Of a stretch of 62,787 nt of DNA, positions 24,560 to 32,500 are shown piece by piece (position 1 is the stretch's first letter; every line of letters starts with the position of its first letter). A program made the translations under genes and the position numbers. The notes under the pieces are model-generated. The model had not been told where the DNA came from, ran no database searches, and saw nothing but the letters and a program-made list of their open reading frames with translations. Origin of the DNA: Crocosphaera sp. UHCC 0190 (GTDB lineage: Bacteria; Cyanobacteriota; Cyanobacteriia; Cyanobacteriales; Microcystaceae); NCBI RefSeq assembly GCF_034932065.1, contig NZ_JAYGHP010000019.1, positions 1 to 62,787 on the forward strand. The letters run 5' to 3'.

Positions 24560-25045
24560 CTAACAATTTTTTTCTAGATTTTCCCCTTGAACCACTAATA
24601 CAGAACAGGGAGAATGGTGAACAATATAATTGCTAACGCTACCTAAAAACATTTCTGTAATGCCTTTTAGTCCCCGTCTTCCGATCACAATTAAATCAGC
24701 ATCCCAACTTTTAGCGACTTCTCGAACCCAACGGCCGGGTTCTCCTATTTTCCAGTCCCATTCTGTCAATACACCTTGTTCTGTGGCAATTTTACAATAA
24801 TCTGTTAGCCATTGCTTTACGCTTTCAGTTTGTTGTTCTAACTGTTCCCGCATTAAATAAGAAAAGTCGCTAAATTCTCCCTCATAAAAACTGGCGTAAG
24901 GGGTTACATTTTGACTTTCCATGGATAAACAATGGAACAACATTAAAACCGCCTTATTTTGTTTAGCCATTGATAAAGCTTGCTCAAAAACAACTTTTCC
25001 TAAAGGGGAATTATCTAAAGCAACTAAAATCTTTTTATAAGACAT
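24560..25045 (-). CDS. Universal stress protein (UspA family)
   Basis: A 161-residue UspA-fold protein. The ATP-binding signature G-2x-G-9x-G(S/T) is present as GRRGLKGITEMFLGS, so it belongs to the nucleotide-binding class. AAGGAG lies at good distance before the ATG. It is close in sequence to the second UspA at 39208 and is probably a paralogue. It follows the aminotransferase gene on the same strand after 20 bp. Confidence 0.88.
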   Translation of the reverse strand: MSYKKILVALDNSPLGKVVFEQALSMAKQNKAVLMLFHCLSMESQNVTPYASFYEGEFSDFSYLMREQLEQQTESVKQWLTDYCKIATEQGVLTEWDWKIGEPGRWVREVAKSWDADLIVIGRRGLKGITEMFLGSVSNYIVHHSPCSVLVVQGENLEKNC

Positions 25046-25065
25046 ATTTTCTCCTTAATTATTCA

Positions 25066-26229
25066 TTAAACCTTAACAAATTTTTCTAATCTAGCCATTC
25101 CTTTTTCAATGGTTCCTAAATCAGTGGCATAGGAAAGACGAATACAATCATCAGCCCCAAAAGCTATCCCTGGAATCACTGCAACTTTTTCAGCTTCCAA
25201 AAGAGCATCAGAAAATTCCAAAGATTTCATCCCAGTTTGACTAATATCAACAAACACATAAAATGCGCCCATTGGGGTTGAACAACTCAGCTTAGACATA
25301 GCTTGAATTCTGTCTACCATTACCCTCCGTCGTTGAGTAAAGGCTGTTAACATTTCTTGCACACAATCTTGAGAATCTTCTAAGGCCGCAATCGCTCCAT
25401 ATTGAGCAAAAGTACAGACATTTGAGGTACTATGACTTTGAATAATACTGGTAGCTTTAATTAATTCTGTCGGGCCAGCTAAATAGCCTACACGCCACCC
25501 TGTCATGGAATAACTTTTCGCAAACCCATTACTAATAATTGTGCGTTTAAAGATTTCTTCCCCTAAAGCTCCAATACTTATATGTTCCGCGCCATCATAG
25601 AGAATTTTTTCGTAAATTTCATCAGAAACAACCAATAAATCATGGTCAATAATCACCTCCGCTAAGGCCTTAATTTCATCAGGTGTATAAACGGTTCCTG
25701 TGGGGTTAGAAGGAGAATTGAGAACAAATAATTTGGTGTTTGGGGTGATAGCTTCTCGTAGTTGTTGCGGGGTAATTTTATACTCCGTTTCTGCCGTCGT
25801 CTCTACAATCACAGGGGTACCTGCTGCCAGTTTCACCATTTCAGGATAACTTAACCAATAGGGAGCCGGAATAATCACCTCATCTCCCGTTTCAATTAAG
25901 GCCAACATTAAATTAAATAAAGAATGTTTACCTCCATTGCTGACAATGACATTCTCTGGGCCATAGTTTAAATTGTTATCATTGCGTAACTTTTTAGCGA
26001 TCGCCTCTCTTAGTTTAGGTTCCCCTGATGCTGCCCCATACTTAGTTTTACCACTATCAAGAGCTAACTTAGCTGCGTCTTTGATGTGCTGCGGGGTATC
26101 AAAATCCGGTTCTCCAGCACTAAAGCTACAGACATCAATGCCTTGGGTTTTCATCGCCTTAGCTTTAGCTGCGATGGCTAGGGTGATAGATGGAGGGACT
26201 TTTCCTACCCGTGTTGCCAGTTTAATCAT
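25066..26229 (-). CDS. aspC: Class I aspartate aminotransferase
   Basis: A 387-residue PLP enzyme of subgroup Ib, transferring the amino group between aspartate and 2-oxoglutarate; some cyanobacterial members also use prephenate. The Schiff-base lysine lies in [17 protein letters not shown], with NSPSNPTGT and the C-terminal IRLSYA arginine. I use the ATG at 26229 (MIKLATRV), since the in-frame TTG at 26244 overlaps the GGGAAG that looks like its ribosome site. Confidence 0.9.
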   Translation of the reverse strand: MIKLATRVGKVPPSITLAIAAKAKAMKTQGIDVCSFSAGEPDFDTPQHIKDAAKLALDSGKTKYGAASGEPKLREAIAKKLRNDNNLNYGPENVIVSNGGKHSLFNLMLALIETGDEVIIPAPYWLSYPEMVKLAAGTPVIVETTAETEYKITPQQLREAITPNTKLFVLNSPSNPTGTVYTPDEIKALAEVIIDHDLLVVSDEIYEKILYDGAEHISIGALGEEIFKRTIISNGFAKSYSMTGWRVGYLAGPTELIKATSIIQSHSTSNVCTFAQYGAIAALEDSQDCVQEMLTAFTQRRRVMVDRIQAMSKLSCSTPMGAFYVFVDISQTGMKSLEFSDALLEAEKVAVIPGIAFGADDCIRLSYATDLGTIEKGMARLEKFVKV

Positions 26230-26367
26230 TATAAATCTTCCCAAGCCTAATAATCATTGCTATTGCTATTGTGTCACTACCCCTCCCTGGTTGGGTTGAC
26301 AGTAAGACTTTTTTAACACTATACAAAGAAAAATGGCACAATAAGCTTATCAAGATTCAGATTGAAG

Positions 26368-27114
26368 ATGACTATGCACCCTCAGTTAGAGAAAGCGTTC
26401 GCTCAACATCAAGCCCTTAAGGTTATTAGCGGCTTAACTAATTTAGACACCAAGAAAGTCACCGCTATTGTTAAAGCGGCCCAAGCAGGGGGCGCAACCT
26501 TTGTCGATATTGCGGCTGATGCGGCTTTAGTTCACAATGTCCGTCAATTGATTACCTTACCTATCTGTGTCTCGGCCGTTGACCCTGACTTATTCACAGC
26601 AGCAGTAAAGGCCGGGGCAGATTTAATTGAAATTGGTAATTTTGATGCCTTTTATGCCCAAGGACGACGGTTTGAAGCCCCAGAAGTCTTGGCCTTAACC
26701 CACAAAACTCGCGCCTTACTGCCTGATATTACTTTATCTGTCACGGTTCCCCATATTCTCCCCCTAGATGAACAAGTACAACTGGCAGAAGCTTTAGTTG
26801 ATGCAGGGGCTGATATTATTCAAACGGAAGGGGGAACCAGCAGTCAACCTACCCATGCAGGGACTTTAGGGTTAATTGAAAAAGCTGCCCCCACTTTAGC
26901 TGCGGCCCATAGTATTTCCCATGCTGTATCTGTTCCCGTATTGTGTGCGTCGGGTTTATCTAATGTAACAGTTCCCATGGCTATTGCTGCGGGGGCCTCT
27001 GGTGTTGGTGTGGGTTCAGCTATTAACCAACTCAATGATGAGGTGGCCATGGTGGCGGCGGTTCGTTCTTTGGTAGAAGCGTTAAAAAACAGTCCGCTTC
27101 CAGTTCGTGCTTAA
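26368..27114 (+). CDS. ycf23: DUF561 / Ycf23 family protein
   Basis: A protein of about 248 residues with a TIM-barrel-like pattern: alternating strands with GGATFVDIAAD, KAGADLIEIGNFDAFY, DAGADIIQTEGGT and a glycine-rich phosphate-binding-type end AIAAGASGVGVGSAI. This matches DUF561/Ycf23, found in cyanobacteria and some red-lineage plastids, whose reaction is not known to me. Start codons at 26362 (TTG), 26368 and 26374 are all possible. Confidence 0.85.
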   Translation: MTMHPQLEKAFAQHQALKVISGLTNLDTKKVTAIVKAAQAGGATFVDIAADAALVHNVRQLITLPICVSAVDPDLFTAAVKAGADLIEIGNFDAFYAQGRRFEAPEVLALTHKTRALLPDITLSVTVPHILPLDEQVQLAEALVDAGADIIQTEGGTSSQPTHAGTLGLIEKAAPTLAAAHSISHAVSVPVLCASGLSNVTVPMAIAAGASGVGVGSAINQLNDEVAMVAAVRSLVEALKNSPLPVRA

Positions 27115-27170
27115 TCGAAATTAGGGGGTAAGGAGGGGGGGGAGACAAGGAGGAAATAAGGAAATAGAAG

Positions 27171-27206
27171 CTCCCTGCACTCCCGACACTTCCCACACTC
27201 CCTAAT
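27171..27206. repeat. Short tandem 9-bp repeats
   Basis: Four degenerate 9-bp units (CTCCCTGCA, CTCCCGACA, CTTCCCACA, CTCCCTAAT) follow a purine-rich stretch (27123-27170). No gene is convincing in this gap between ycf23 and the small membrane protein; the minus-strand ORF across it is low complexity. Confidence 0.55.
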
Positions 27207-27345
27207 TCCCTCACCCTGCACAGACAAACAAACCTGATTGTCGCTCGCTATAGTAAAATAACCAACGAGTGACACCAGGCTTTGACTTAGCCTTGCACTA
27301 AAGCGTATCTTGAGAAATTGCTAAAAACTAGGTTAGGATCTTACA

Positions 27346-27531
27346 TCATTCTCTCGGATGATTTAGGGAATAAGGAGTACGCAGTTGAGGATCAGCCTTA
27401 TTTGAGGAGTAATAGGCGATAACGAATAAGGGTAAAGTTAACGTCAATATGGCGATCGCCGTTCCCATAAAGTGAGACCACCTATGGGTTGGGGGTTCTG
27501 AAACCTTCCCTGACGGGCTGCTAGATTCCAT
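27346..27531 (-). CDS. Small membrane protein, unknown function
   Basis: A 61-residue protein with a polar N-terminus, one strong membrane helix (about 22-41, TAIAILTLTLPLFVIAYYS) and a short tail. It looks like small single-helix proteins conserved in cyanobacteria, with which I associate the RWSHF...LTLTLPLFVIA pattern, but I cannot name a family. An HIP1 site lies within the gene. Confidence 0.55.
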   Translation of the reverse strand: MESSSPSGKVSEPPTHRWSHFMGTAIAILTLTLPLFVIAYYSSNKADPQLRTPYSLNHPRE

Positions 27532-27654
27532 AAAAATGATAGTTTGATCTTAGGATAAGTGAAAATGGAAGGCTTAATGATAGCCTTATGTTTCTATTGT
27601 ACTGATTTTTTTAAGGCTGTGGCCAAATAAACACTGATTGTAACAGATTATTGA

Positions 27655-27690
27655 AATAAAAATAAAAAACCGCCCTTGAAAGGTAGGCGG
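27655..27690 (-). terminator. Rho-independent terminator, minus strand
   Basis: Read on the minus strand, CCGCC pairs with GGCGG around an inner CCTT/AAGG helix, followed by TTTTTTATTTTTATTT. It would end a minus-strand transcript coming from the 27.8-28.2 kb region, where only interrupted small genes are seen. Confidence 0.65.
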
Positions 27691-27819
27691 CTGAAATAAG
27701 CAATCGGAGGGTGATATTGACTTTATGTCTTCCCCTCGATTTTATGCCAAATTCCTTAGTACGGATGTAGTCAATGTGACGGAAATCGGCAAAATCTCTG
27801 GGATTGATTGGCGGAAATT

Positions 27820-27973
27820 TCAAGGATTGCCCACAAATCCCAATAATTTAGCTGCACCTCCTAGAATAGCAACAATTAAGCCAATTAAAACCCCTCGACT
27901 GACAAATTCTTGAGACTCAACCCGTTTGCTCAAACTTATTAAGAATTTCTTTTAAATCTGATTCAATATTAAT
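27820..27973 (-). pseudogene. Frameshifted mini-gene for a small membrane protein
   Basis: Two minus-strand frames join into one plausible protein. The upstream frame reads NIESDLKEILNKFEQ and stops soon after; the next frame continues RVESQEFVSRGVLIGLIVAI and then GGAAKLLGFVGNP before a stop. Removing one base from the AAA run (27925-27927) restores a single frame of about 50 residues: an acidic helix followed by one membrane helix. No ATG is present; the 5' end would be ATT at 27973. This is a pseudogene, or a short 37-aa ORF starting at TTG 27933. No family recognised. Confidence 0.4.
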
Positions 27974-28011
27974 AAATGAATACAGGCTAAAGCCTTATTC
28001 TATAAGCACAA

Positions 28012-28029
28012 AGGCTGTCTACACAGCCT
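28012..28029 (-). terminator. Hairpin after interrupted mini-gene
   Basis: A perfect 7-bp stem (AGGCTGT with ACAGCCT, loop of 4) lies 5 bp beyond the stop of the minus-strand mini-gene ending at 28034. Only a short T-rich tail follows, so it is a weak terminator or an attenuator-like hairpin. Confidence 0.45.
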
Positions 28030-28033
28030 AATG

Positions 28034-28204
28034 TTAAGCCTGGGCGACAGGGGTAATAATATCTGCATTAGTGAAAGTTGCAGTACCAAAATTATAGTGA
28101 TGGGCAACTTTGGCTAGATAAATTGGGGATTATTCATACATCTCGCTGATTAAGAATAAGTTAAAGCGTTGTTGCCGTAAACTTTGGCCTTTTGTCCTCC
28201 CCAT
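28034..28204 (-). pseudogene. Mini-gene interrupted by an in-frame TAA
   Basis: From an ATG at 28204 the minus strand reads MGRTKGQSLRQQRFNLFLIS then EMYE, meets TAA (28130-28132), and continues in the same frame as SPIYLAKVAHHYNFGTATF then TNADIITPVAQA to a second TAA. Both halves look like coding sequence, and a hairpin follows directly. The simplest reading is one 55-residue protein with a nonsense mutation; alternatives are readthrough or a sequencing error. I do not recognise the family. Confidence 0.4.
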
Positions 28205-28244
28205 AGCGGTATATTACTATTGATCCTCGAATAACAAATCAAAA

Positions 28245-29378
28245 ATGCGAGTTGCCTTATTCACAGAAACCTTTTTACCCAAAATTGATGGTATTGTCAC
28301 TCGTTTACGTCATACCGTTGAACATTTGCAGCGTAACGGCGATCAAGTGTTAGTTTTTTCCCCAGATGGGGGTTTACGGGAACATAAAGGGGCAAAAATT
28401 CACGGAGTCAAAGGGATTCCCTTACCTCTCTATCCTGAATTAAAATTAGCCATTCCTACCCCGACAGTAGGTAAAGCGATAGAAAGATTTAAACCTGATG
28501 TGATTCATGTGGTAAACCCTGCTGTTTTAGGATTAGGGGGCATTTATTATGCCAAAACCATGAATATTCCTCTAGTTGCTTCCTATCATACCCATTTACC
28601 CCAATATTTACACCATTATGGCTTAGGTTCCCTGGAAGGACTATTATGGGAACTCTTAAAATTAGGGCATAACCAAGCCCATTTAAACCTCTGTACCTCA
28701 ACTGCAATGGTCAATGAATTAGTAACTCATGGTATTGAACGAGTAGACTTATGGCAGAGGGGAGTCGATACAGAGATGTTTCAGCCCCATTTAGCCTCCA
28801 AACAAATGCGATCGCGTTTATCAGGCGGAAACCCGGACAGTCCCTTATTATTGTATGTGGGACGAGTCTCCCCAGAGAAGCAAATTGATCAAATTAAACC
28901 CGTCTTAGAAGCCATTCCCGACGCACATTTGGCAATTGTTGGGGATGGCCCCCACCGAGAGGTATTAGAGGCGCATTTTGCAGGGACTCAGACCCATTTT
29001 GTGGGCTATCTCCAGGGGTTAGAATTGGCTTCGGCCTTTGCCTCATCGGATGCCTTTATTTTCCCTTCTCGCACAGAAACGTTAGGATTAGTGTTATTAG
29101 AAGCTATGGCCGCAGGTTGTCCCGTCGTTGCGGCGAATTCTGGGGGAATTCCTGATATTGTGACGGATGGAGTTAATGGTTATTTATTTGAACCCAATGA
29201 TCCTGATGGGGCTATTATCGCCACAAAACGCCTTTTAGCTGCGAAAGAAGAACGGGAACAATTGCGAGAAAATGCCCGACAAGAAGCAGAAAAATGGGGT
29301 TGGGCCGCGGCAACTCATCAGTTAAGAAACTATTATCAAGCAGTTCTTAATGATCAATCTTTGCCTTTAGCTGCTTAG
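28245..29378 (+). CDS. sqdX: Sulfoquinovosyltransferase SqdX
   Basis: A 377-residue GT4 (group 1) glycosyltransferase that moves sulfoquinovose from UDP-sulfoquinovose to diacylglycerol, the last step of SQDG synthesis for thylakoid membranes. It shows the GT-B pattern: N-terminal ALFTETFLPKIDGIVTRL, central LYVGRVSPEKQID, and the nucleotide-sugar site with FPSRTETLGLVLLEAMAAG. Length and sequence fit cyanobacterial SqdX; its partner sqdB is not in the window. A terminator follows. Confidence 0.9.
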   Translation: MRVALFTETFLPKIDGIVTRLRHTVEHLQRNGDQVLVFSPDGGLREHKGAKIHGVKGIPLPLYPELKLAIPTPTVGKAIERFKPDVIHVVNPAVLGLGGIYYAKTMNIPLVASYHTHLPQYLHHYGLGSLEGLLWELLKLGHNQAHLNLCTSTAMVNELVTHGIERVDLWQRGVDTEMFQPHLASKQMRSRLSGGNPDSPLLLYVGRVSPEKQIDQIKPVLEAIPDAHLAIVGDGPHREVLEAHFAGTQTHFVGYLQGLELASAFASSDAFIFPSRTETLGLVLLEAMAAGCPVVAANSGGIPDIVTDGVNGYLFEPNDPDGAIIATKRLLAAKEEREQLRENARQEAEKWGWAAATHQLRNYYQAVLNDQSLPLAA

Positions 29379-29393
29379 ACTTTATTAAGTGGA

Positions 29394-29431
29394 TAGTGAT
29401 CAGTTATTTTAATAATTGATCACTAATTTTT
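29394..29431 (+). terminator. Terminator of sqdX
   Basis: A 14-bp stem (TAGTGATCAGTTAT with ATAATTGATCACTA, one G-T pair) and a TTTA loop are followed by ATTTTTATT. It lies 16 bp after the sqdX stop. Confidence 0.75.
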
Positions 29432-29515
29432 ATTACTTTAACAGACATGAAAAACTGGTAAAAACTGGTGAATTTAACCTGATAATTCTTTAGAAACATA
29501 CTTATATTATGTCCT

Positions 29516-29713
29516 TTAATTTATATTGTCTTTAATGATTTCGATTTGATTTCTTTTTTCAGTTAACCCGAAGTAATTCATGAGTTTAATTAGTCCAAAA
29601 GAAACCAATAAACCCATCAATAACCCTGAAACCAACAAAACAATAAAGGCTGTTTTTGCTTGTTTAATTGCTCGTTGTTTTCTTTGATTATCCTCATTAT
29701 AGTTATTATTCAT
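29516..29713 (-). CDS. Small single-helix membrane protein, unknown function
   Basis: A 65-residue protein: an Asn/Lys/Arg-rich N-terminus of about 20 residues, one membrane helix (about 22-46) and a short charged tail. It follows the exported protein gene at 29726 on the same strand after 12 bp, suggesting co-transcription. No family recognised. Confidence 0.5.
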   Translation of the reverse strand: MNNNYNEDNQRKQRAIKQAKTAFIVLLVSGLLMGLLVSFGLIKLMNYFGLTEKRNQIEIIKDNIN

Positions 29714-29725
29714 GGTTAAGCTTAT

Positions 29726-30409
29726 TTATGAACCCTCTAATAATTCTAAGGCATTTAAAAAGGTTCTAGTGGTTGTGGTTTGTGGACTTGATTTAGGATA
29801 ACGAATTCCTAGGGTATAAATGCGGTTTCCTGCTAAATAAACCCGAAAGGTAATCATTTCATTTTCGTTTTCAAAGCTGAATTCTTGACCTGGATATTTA
29901 TCTAATGTAATGGCCCGTTGTCTGATTAACTTAAATTCATTTTCTGGGGTAACTTCGTCCCGTATTGCTTGTAATAATGCCTCACTATCCTTAATTTGTT
30001 CTGCTGTTAAACCTTCTGCATAAGCGGCAATATAACGTCTATCTTCCGCATTTGATGCTAAAGTACGAAAACTAATTTCCCCTGATTTTGTCTCTAAAAC
30101 TACTGTTTCTTGGGTTAAAATTCCTGGAGGCATCCAGAAGGAAACTCCTCCTTCTTTAAAAATAACAAATTGCCAACTATTTGACTGTTCTCTAACAGGA
30201 ATAACACCACTTGGAGGCCTTTGAAATAATATTCTATCTTGAGAAGTTACACGGCCAGTTTCAAAGAAATTTCTAACTTCTCGATTAATAGAAGGGGTTT
30301 GTTGTGCTACTTCTATTGCTGGATTTATTGGGGATGAATAAGCAGGAGTTAAGGGCAACCCTGTTATTAACAAGAAAATCATTAGAGAGCTTTTTTGTAG
30401 ACCTTTCAT
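29726..30409 (-). CDS. Exported protein, unknown function
   Basis: A 227-residue protein with a signal peptide (MKGLQKSSLMIFLLITG, cleavage near AYS) and a soluble domain containing GVSFWMPPG, ETKSGEISFRTL and AGNRIYTLGIRYP. The pattern suggests a beta-rich periplasmic domain of a kind seen in cyanobacterial hypothetical proteins. The frame opens at 30427 but MKG at 30409 gives a normal signal peptide. It is upstream of the 65-aa membrane protein. Confidence 0.7.
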   Translation of the reverse strand: MKGLQKSSLMIFLLITGLPLTPAYSSPINPAIEVAQQTPSINREVRNFFETGRVTSQDRILFQRPPSGVIPVREQSNSWQFVIFKEGGVSFWMPPGILTQETVVLETKSGEISFRTLASNAEDRRYIAAYAEGLTAEQIKDSEALLQAIRDEVTPENEFKLIRQRAITLDKYPGQEFSFENENEMITFRVYLAGNRIYTLGIRYPKSSPQTTTTRTFLNALELLEGS

Positions 30410-30581
30410 TGACAATAAAAATAACAATCCTTCATATTATCTCATAAAAACGACCTTTTTAAATAAACCCTTCCCCATTGTAGGGGCTTAATACCATTAA
30501 GCCCTAATGCCTTTTGGTGTAAATTGCAAGTATCATAGAAATTGAATCTAAAACCACAAATATTATTTAGAAATCCTAATT

Positions 30582-31271
30582 ATGAGTTACTTTCAACCAG
30601 GAAAAACCTTAAAAAAAGGACAATATCAAATCATTGAAAGATTGGGTATAGGAGGATTTGGTGTTACCTATCTAGCTGAAGACTTTAAAAGAAAAATTAA
30701 AGTAGCAATTAAAACTATTAATGTTATAGCTTTAGAACAAAGATATAAGGATAAATATGGTAATCTTGATGGCTTTGATGCTTGTTTTAAAGAAGAACAA
30801 GATAAGTTTAATTCTGAAGCAATGATCTTAGCCAGTTTTGATCATCCACATATTGTTAAAGTTTATCCTGAATTATTCAAAGAAGATAATATTTCTTGCA
30901 TGGTAATGGAATATATCAAAGGAAAAAACTTAGTACAATGTCTTCAAGAGCAAGGTTTATTTACGGAAGAAGCCGGATTAAAAATCATCAAAGGTATTGG
31001 GGAAGCATTAGCTTATATTCACAGTAAAAACTATTTACACAGAGATGTTAAACCCCAAAACATCTTACTACAAACCCCAGATAATCAAGCCAAGTTAATT
31101 GATTTTGGTTTAGCGCGAGAAGTTGATTTTGCTACCTCCATGAGTTTAACTAATGCGGCAACTCCTCCCTTTGCTCCACCTGAACAATTTGAAACTAGAA
31201 GTAATTTCACCCCGGCCCTTGATGTCTATGCGTTAACGACTACTTTATTTGTAATTTTAGCAGTCAAGTAA
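30582..31271 (+). CDS. Serine/threonine kinase, truncated by an in-frame stop
   Basis: The 229-residue ORF holds most of a Hanks-type kinase domain: glycine loop LGIGGFGVTY (21-30), VAIK lysine 44, catalytic HRDVKPQN, IDFGLARE and the PPEQF activation-loop end. It stops at TAA (31269-31271) within kinase subdomain IX. The same frame stays open afterwards and supplies the missing end (DLEKRPPTMAQWLALL, with the conserved subdomain XI arginine), then an FGE-like domain. So the stop interrupts what was probably one kinase-FGE protein. Activity of the truncated form is doubtful. Confidence 0.7.
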   Translation: MSYFQPGKTLKKGQYQIIERLGIGGFGVTYLAEDFKRKIKVAIKTINVIALEQRYKDKYGNLDGFDACFKEEQDKFNSEAMILASFDHPHIVKVYPELFKEDNISCMVMEYIKGKNLVQCLQEQGLFTEEAGLKIIKGIGEALAYIHSKNYLHRDVKPQNILLQTPDNQAKLIDFGLAREVDFATSMSLTNAATPPFAPPEQFETRSNFTPALDVYALTTTLFVILAVK

Positions 31272-31316
31272 CAGCCTTTTATTCCTTTATCTAGTCCCTA
31301 CTTAAATTCTAAGATT

Positions 31317-32350
31317 ATGCAGGAGATAAATATGCCCTTAAAATCTCCCAAAGAATCTAATCCTAACCTGAGTCAACGGGTGAATGATGCTATTTTACAA
31401 GGGATGGCCTTTGATTTAGAAAAACGCCCTCCTACTATGGCTCAATGGTTGGCTTTACTGTTTCCTGAAAAGGCTAATCTATTTAAGTTTGAAGTAGCCA
31501 CAGTTAACCAAACAGGACAAGTTATCAAGCGCGAAACCAAACAAGCAGAATATTTTCAAGAAAATCTAGAAAATGACACAATTTTAGAAATGGTTTCTAT
31601 TCCTGTTGGTAGATTTTTGATGGGAACAGATGATGCTGAAATTGAAAGATTAGTCAACAAGTTTGAACGGCAAGGTTTTAGAAGAGAAAAACCTCAACAT
31701 CAAGTAAGGGTTCCTGCTTTCTTCATGGGTAAATATCCCATAACTCAACAACAATGGGAAATCATCGCTTCTGCTACTGAGTTAAAAATAGACAGAGATT
31801 TAAACCCAAACCCCTCCCGTTTCCCAGGGAATAAACGTCCTGTAGAGTGTGTTAGCTGGTATGACTGCGTAGAGTTCTGTAAACGGTTGTCCAAGCTAAC
31901 AGGAAAGGACTATAGACTGCCCTCAGAAGCGGAATGGGAATATGCCTGTCGTGCAGGAACAACCACTCCTTTCTATTGCGGAGAAACTATAACAACAGAT
32001 TTAGCTAACTACTGTGGTAACTCTATCTATGGTCAAGAAGCAAAGGGACAATACCGACAGGAAACGACCCCTGTAGGTCAATTTTCTGCCAATGGGTTTG
32101 GTTATCTGATATGCACGGTAATGTCTGGGAATGGTGCGCTGATGATTGGCATAGTGATTATAATGGTGCGCCTACTGATGGTAGTGCTTGGATTTCAGGT
32201 GACAATAATACTATAAAGATACTACGCGGCGGTTCTTGGGGCAGCGCGCCTAGTTATTGCCGTTGCGCCAACCGCACCTACAATAGCCCGCGCGACTACG
32301 ACCTCGACGGTGTTGGTTTTCGTGTAGTGCGTTCATCCCCCAGGACTTAG
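31317..32350 (+). pseudogene. Kinase C-terminus plus FGE-sulfatase-like domain, frameshifted
   Basis: In the kinase frame this continues with the kinase C-lobe and then a formylglycine-generating-enzyme-like domain: MVSIPVGRFLMGTDD, KYPITQQQWE, RLPSEAEWEYACRAG. At about 32101-32104 the frame shifts. The downstream part (DMHGNVWEWCADDW to GVGFRVVRSSPRT) is in another frame, as if one T were lost from GGTTTATCTGAT. With the upstream TAA this makes two lesions in one gene. Kinase-FGE fusions are known in cyanobacteria. The FGE copper-site cysteine expected after GGS is absent (GGSWGSAPSYC), so it is an FGE-fold relative rather than a true FGE. Confidence 0.65.
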
Positions 32351-32370
32351 TTGCTATTAGTTATGAAAAA

Positions 32371-32497
32371 GAGGGCGTACGCGATACGCCCCTACGTTCC
32401 AATTTGTCCGGTTGTAGGGGCGCAATGCTTGCGCCCTCTGGCTTGCACCTTACAAGCAGTTAAATTGTAATAGTTAGAGTGGGCAATACCCACCCTA
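32371..32497. repeat. Cluster of three palindromic repeats
   Basis: Three hairpins fill the gap between the broken FGE gene and ffh: GGGCGTA/TACGCCC (32373-32391), GGGCGCAA/TTGCGCCC with a TGC loop (32418-32436), and TAGAGTGGG/CCCACCCTA (32475-32497). The first two carry CCCCTAC and GTAGGGG arms in opposite orientation. The last lies 4 bp beyond the ffh stop and may terminate it. Confidence 0.7.
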
Positions 32498-32500
32498 CAG

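Noticed and set aside
27611-27823. Minus-strand 70-residue ORF
   Set aside because: It runs through a strong terminator hairpin and its T-rich tail, which gives the FYFYF run; not a gene.
27725-27913. Plus-strand 62-residue ORF
   Set aside because: It overlaps the better supported minus-strand mini-gene remnant, has no ribosome site and no recognisable pattern.
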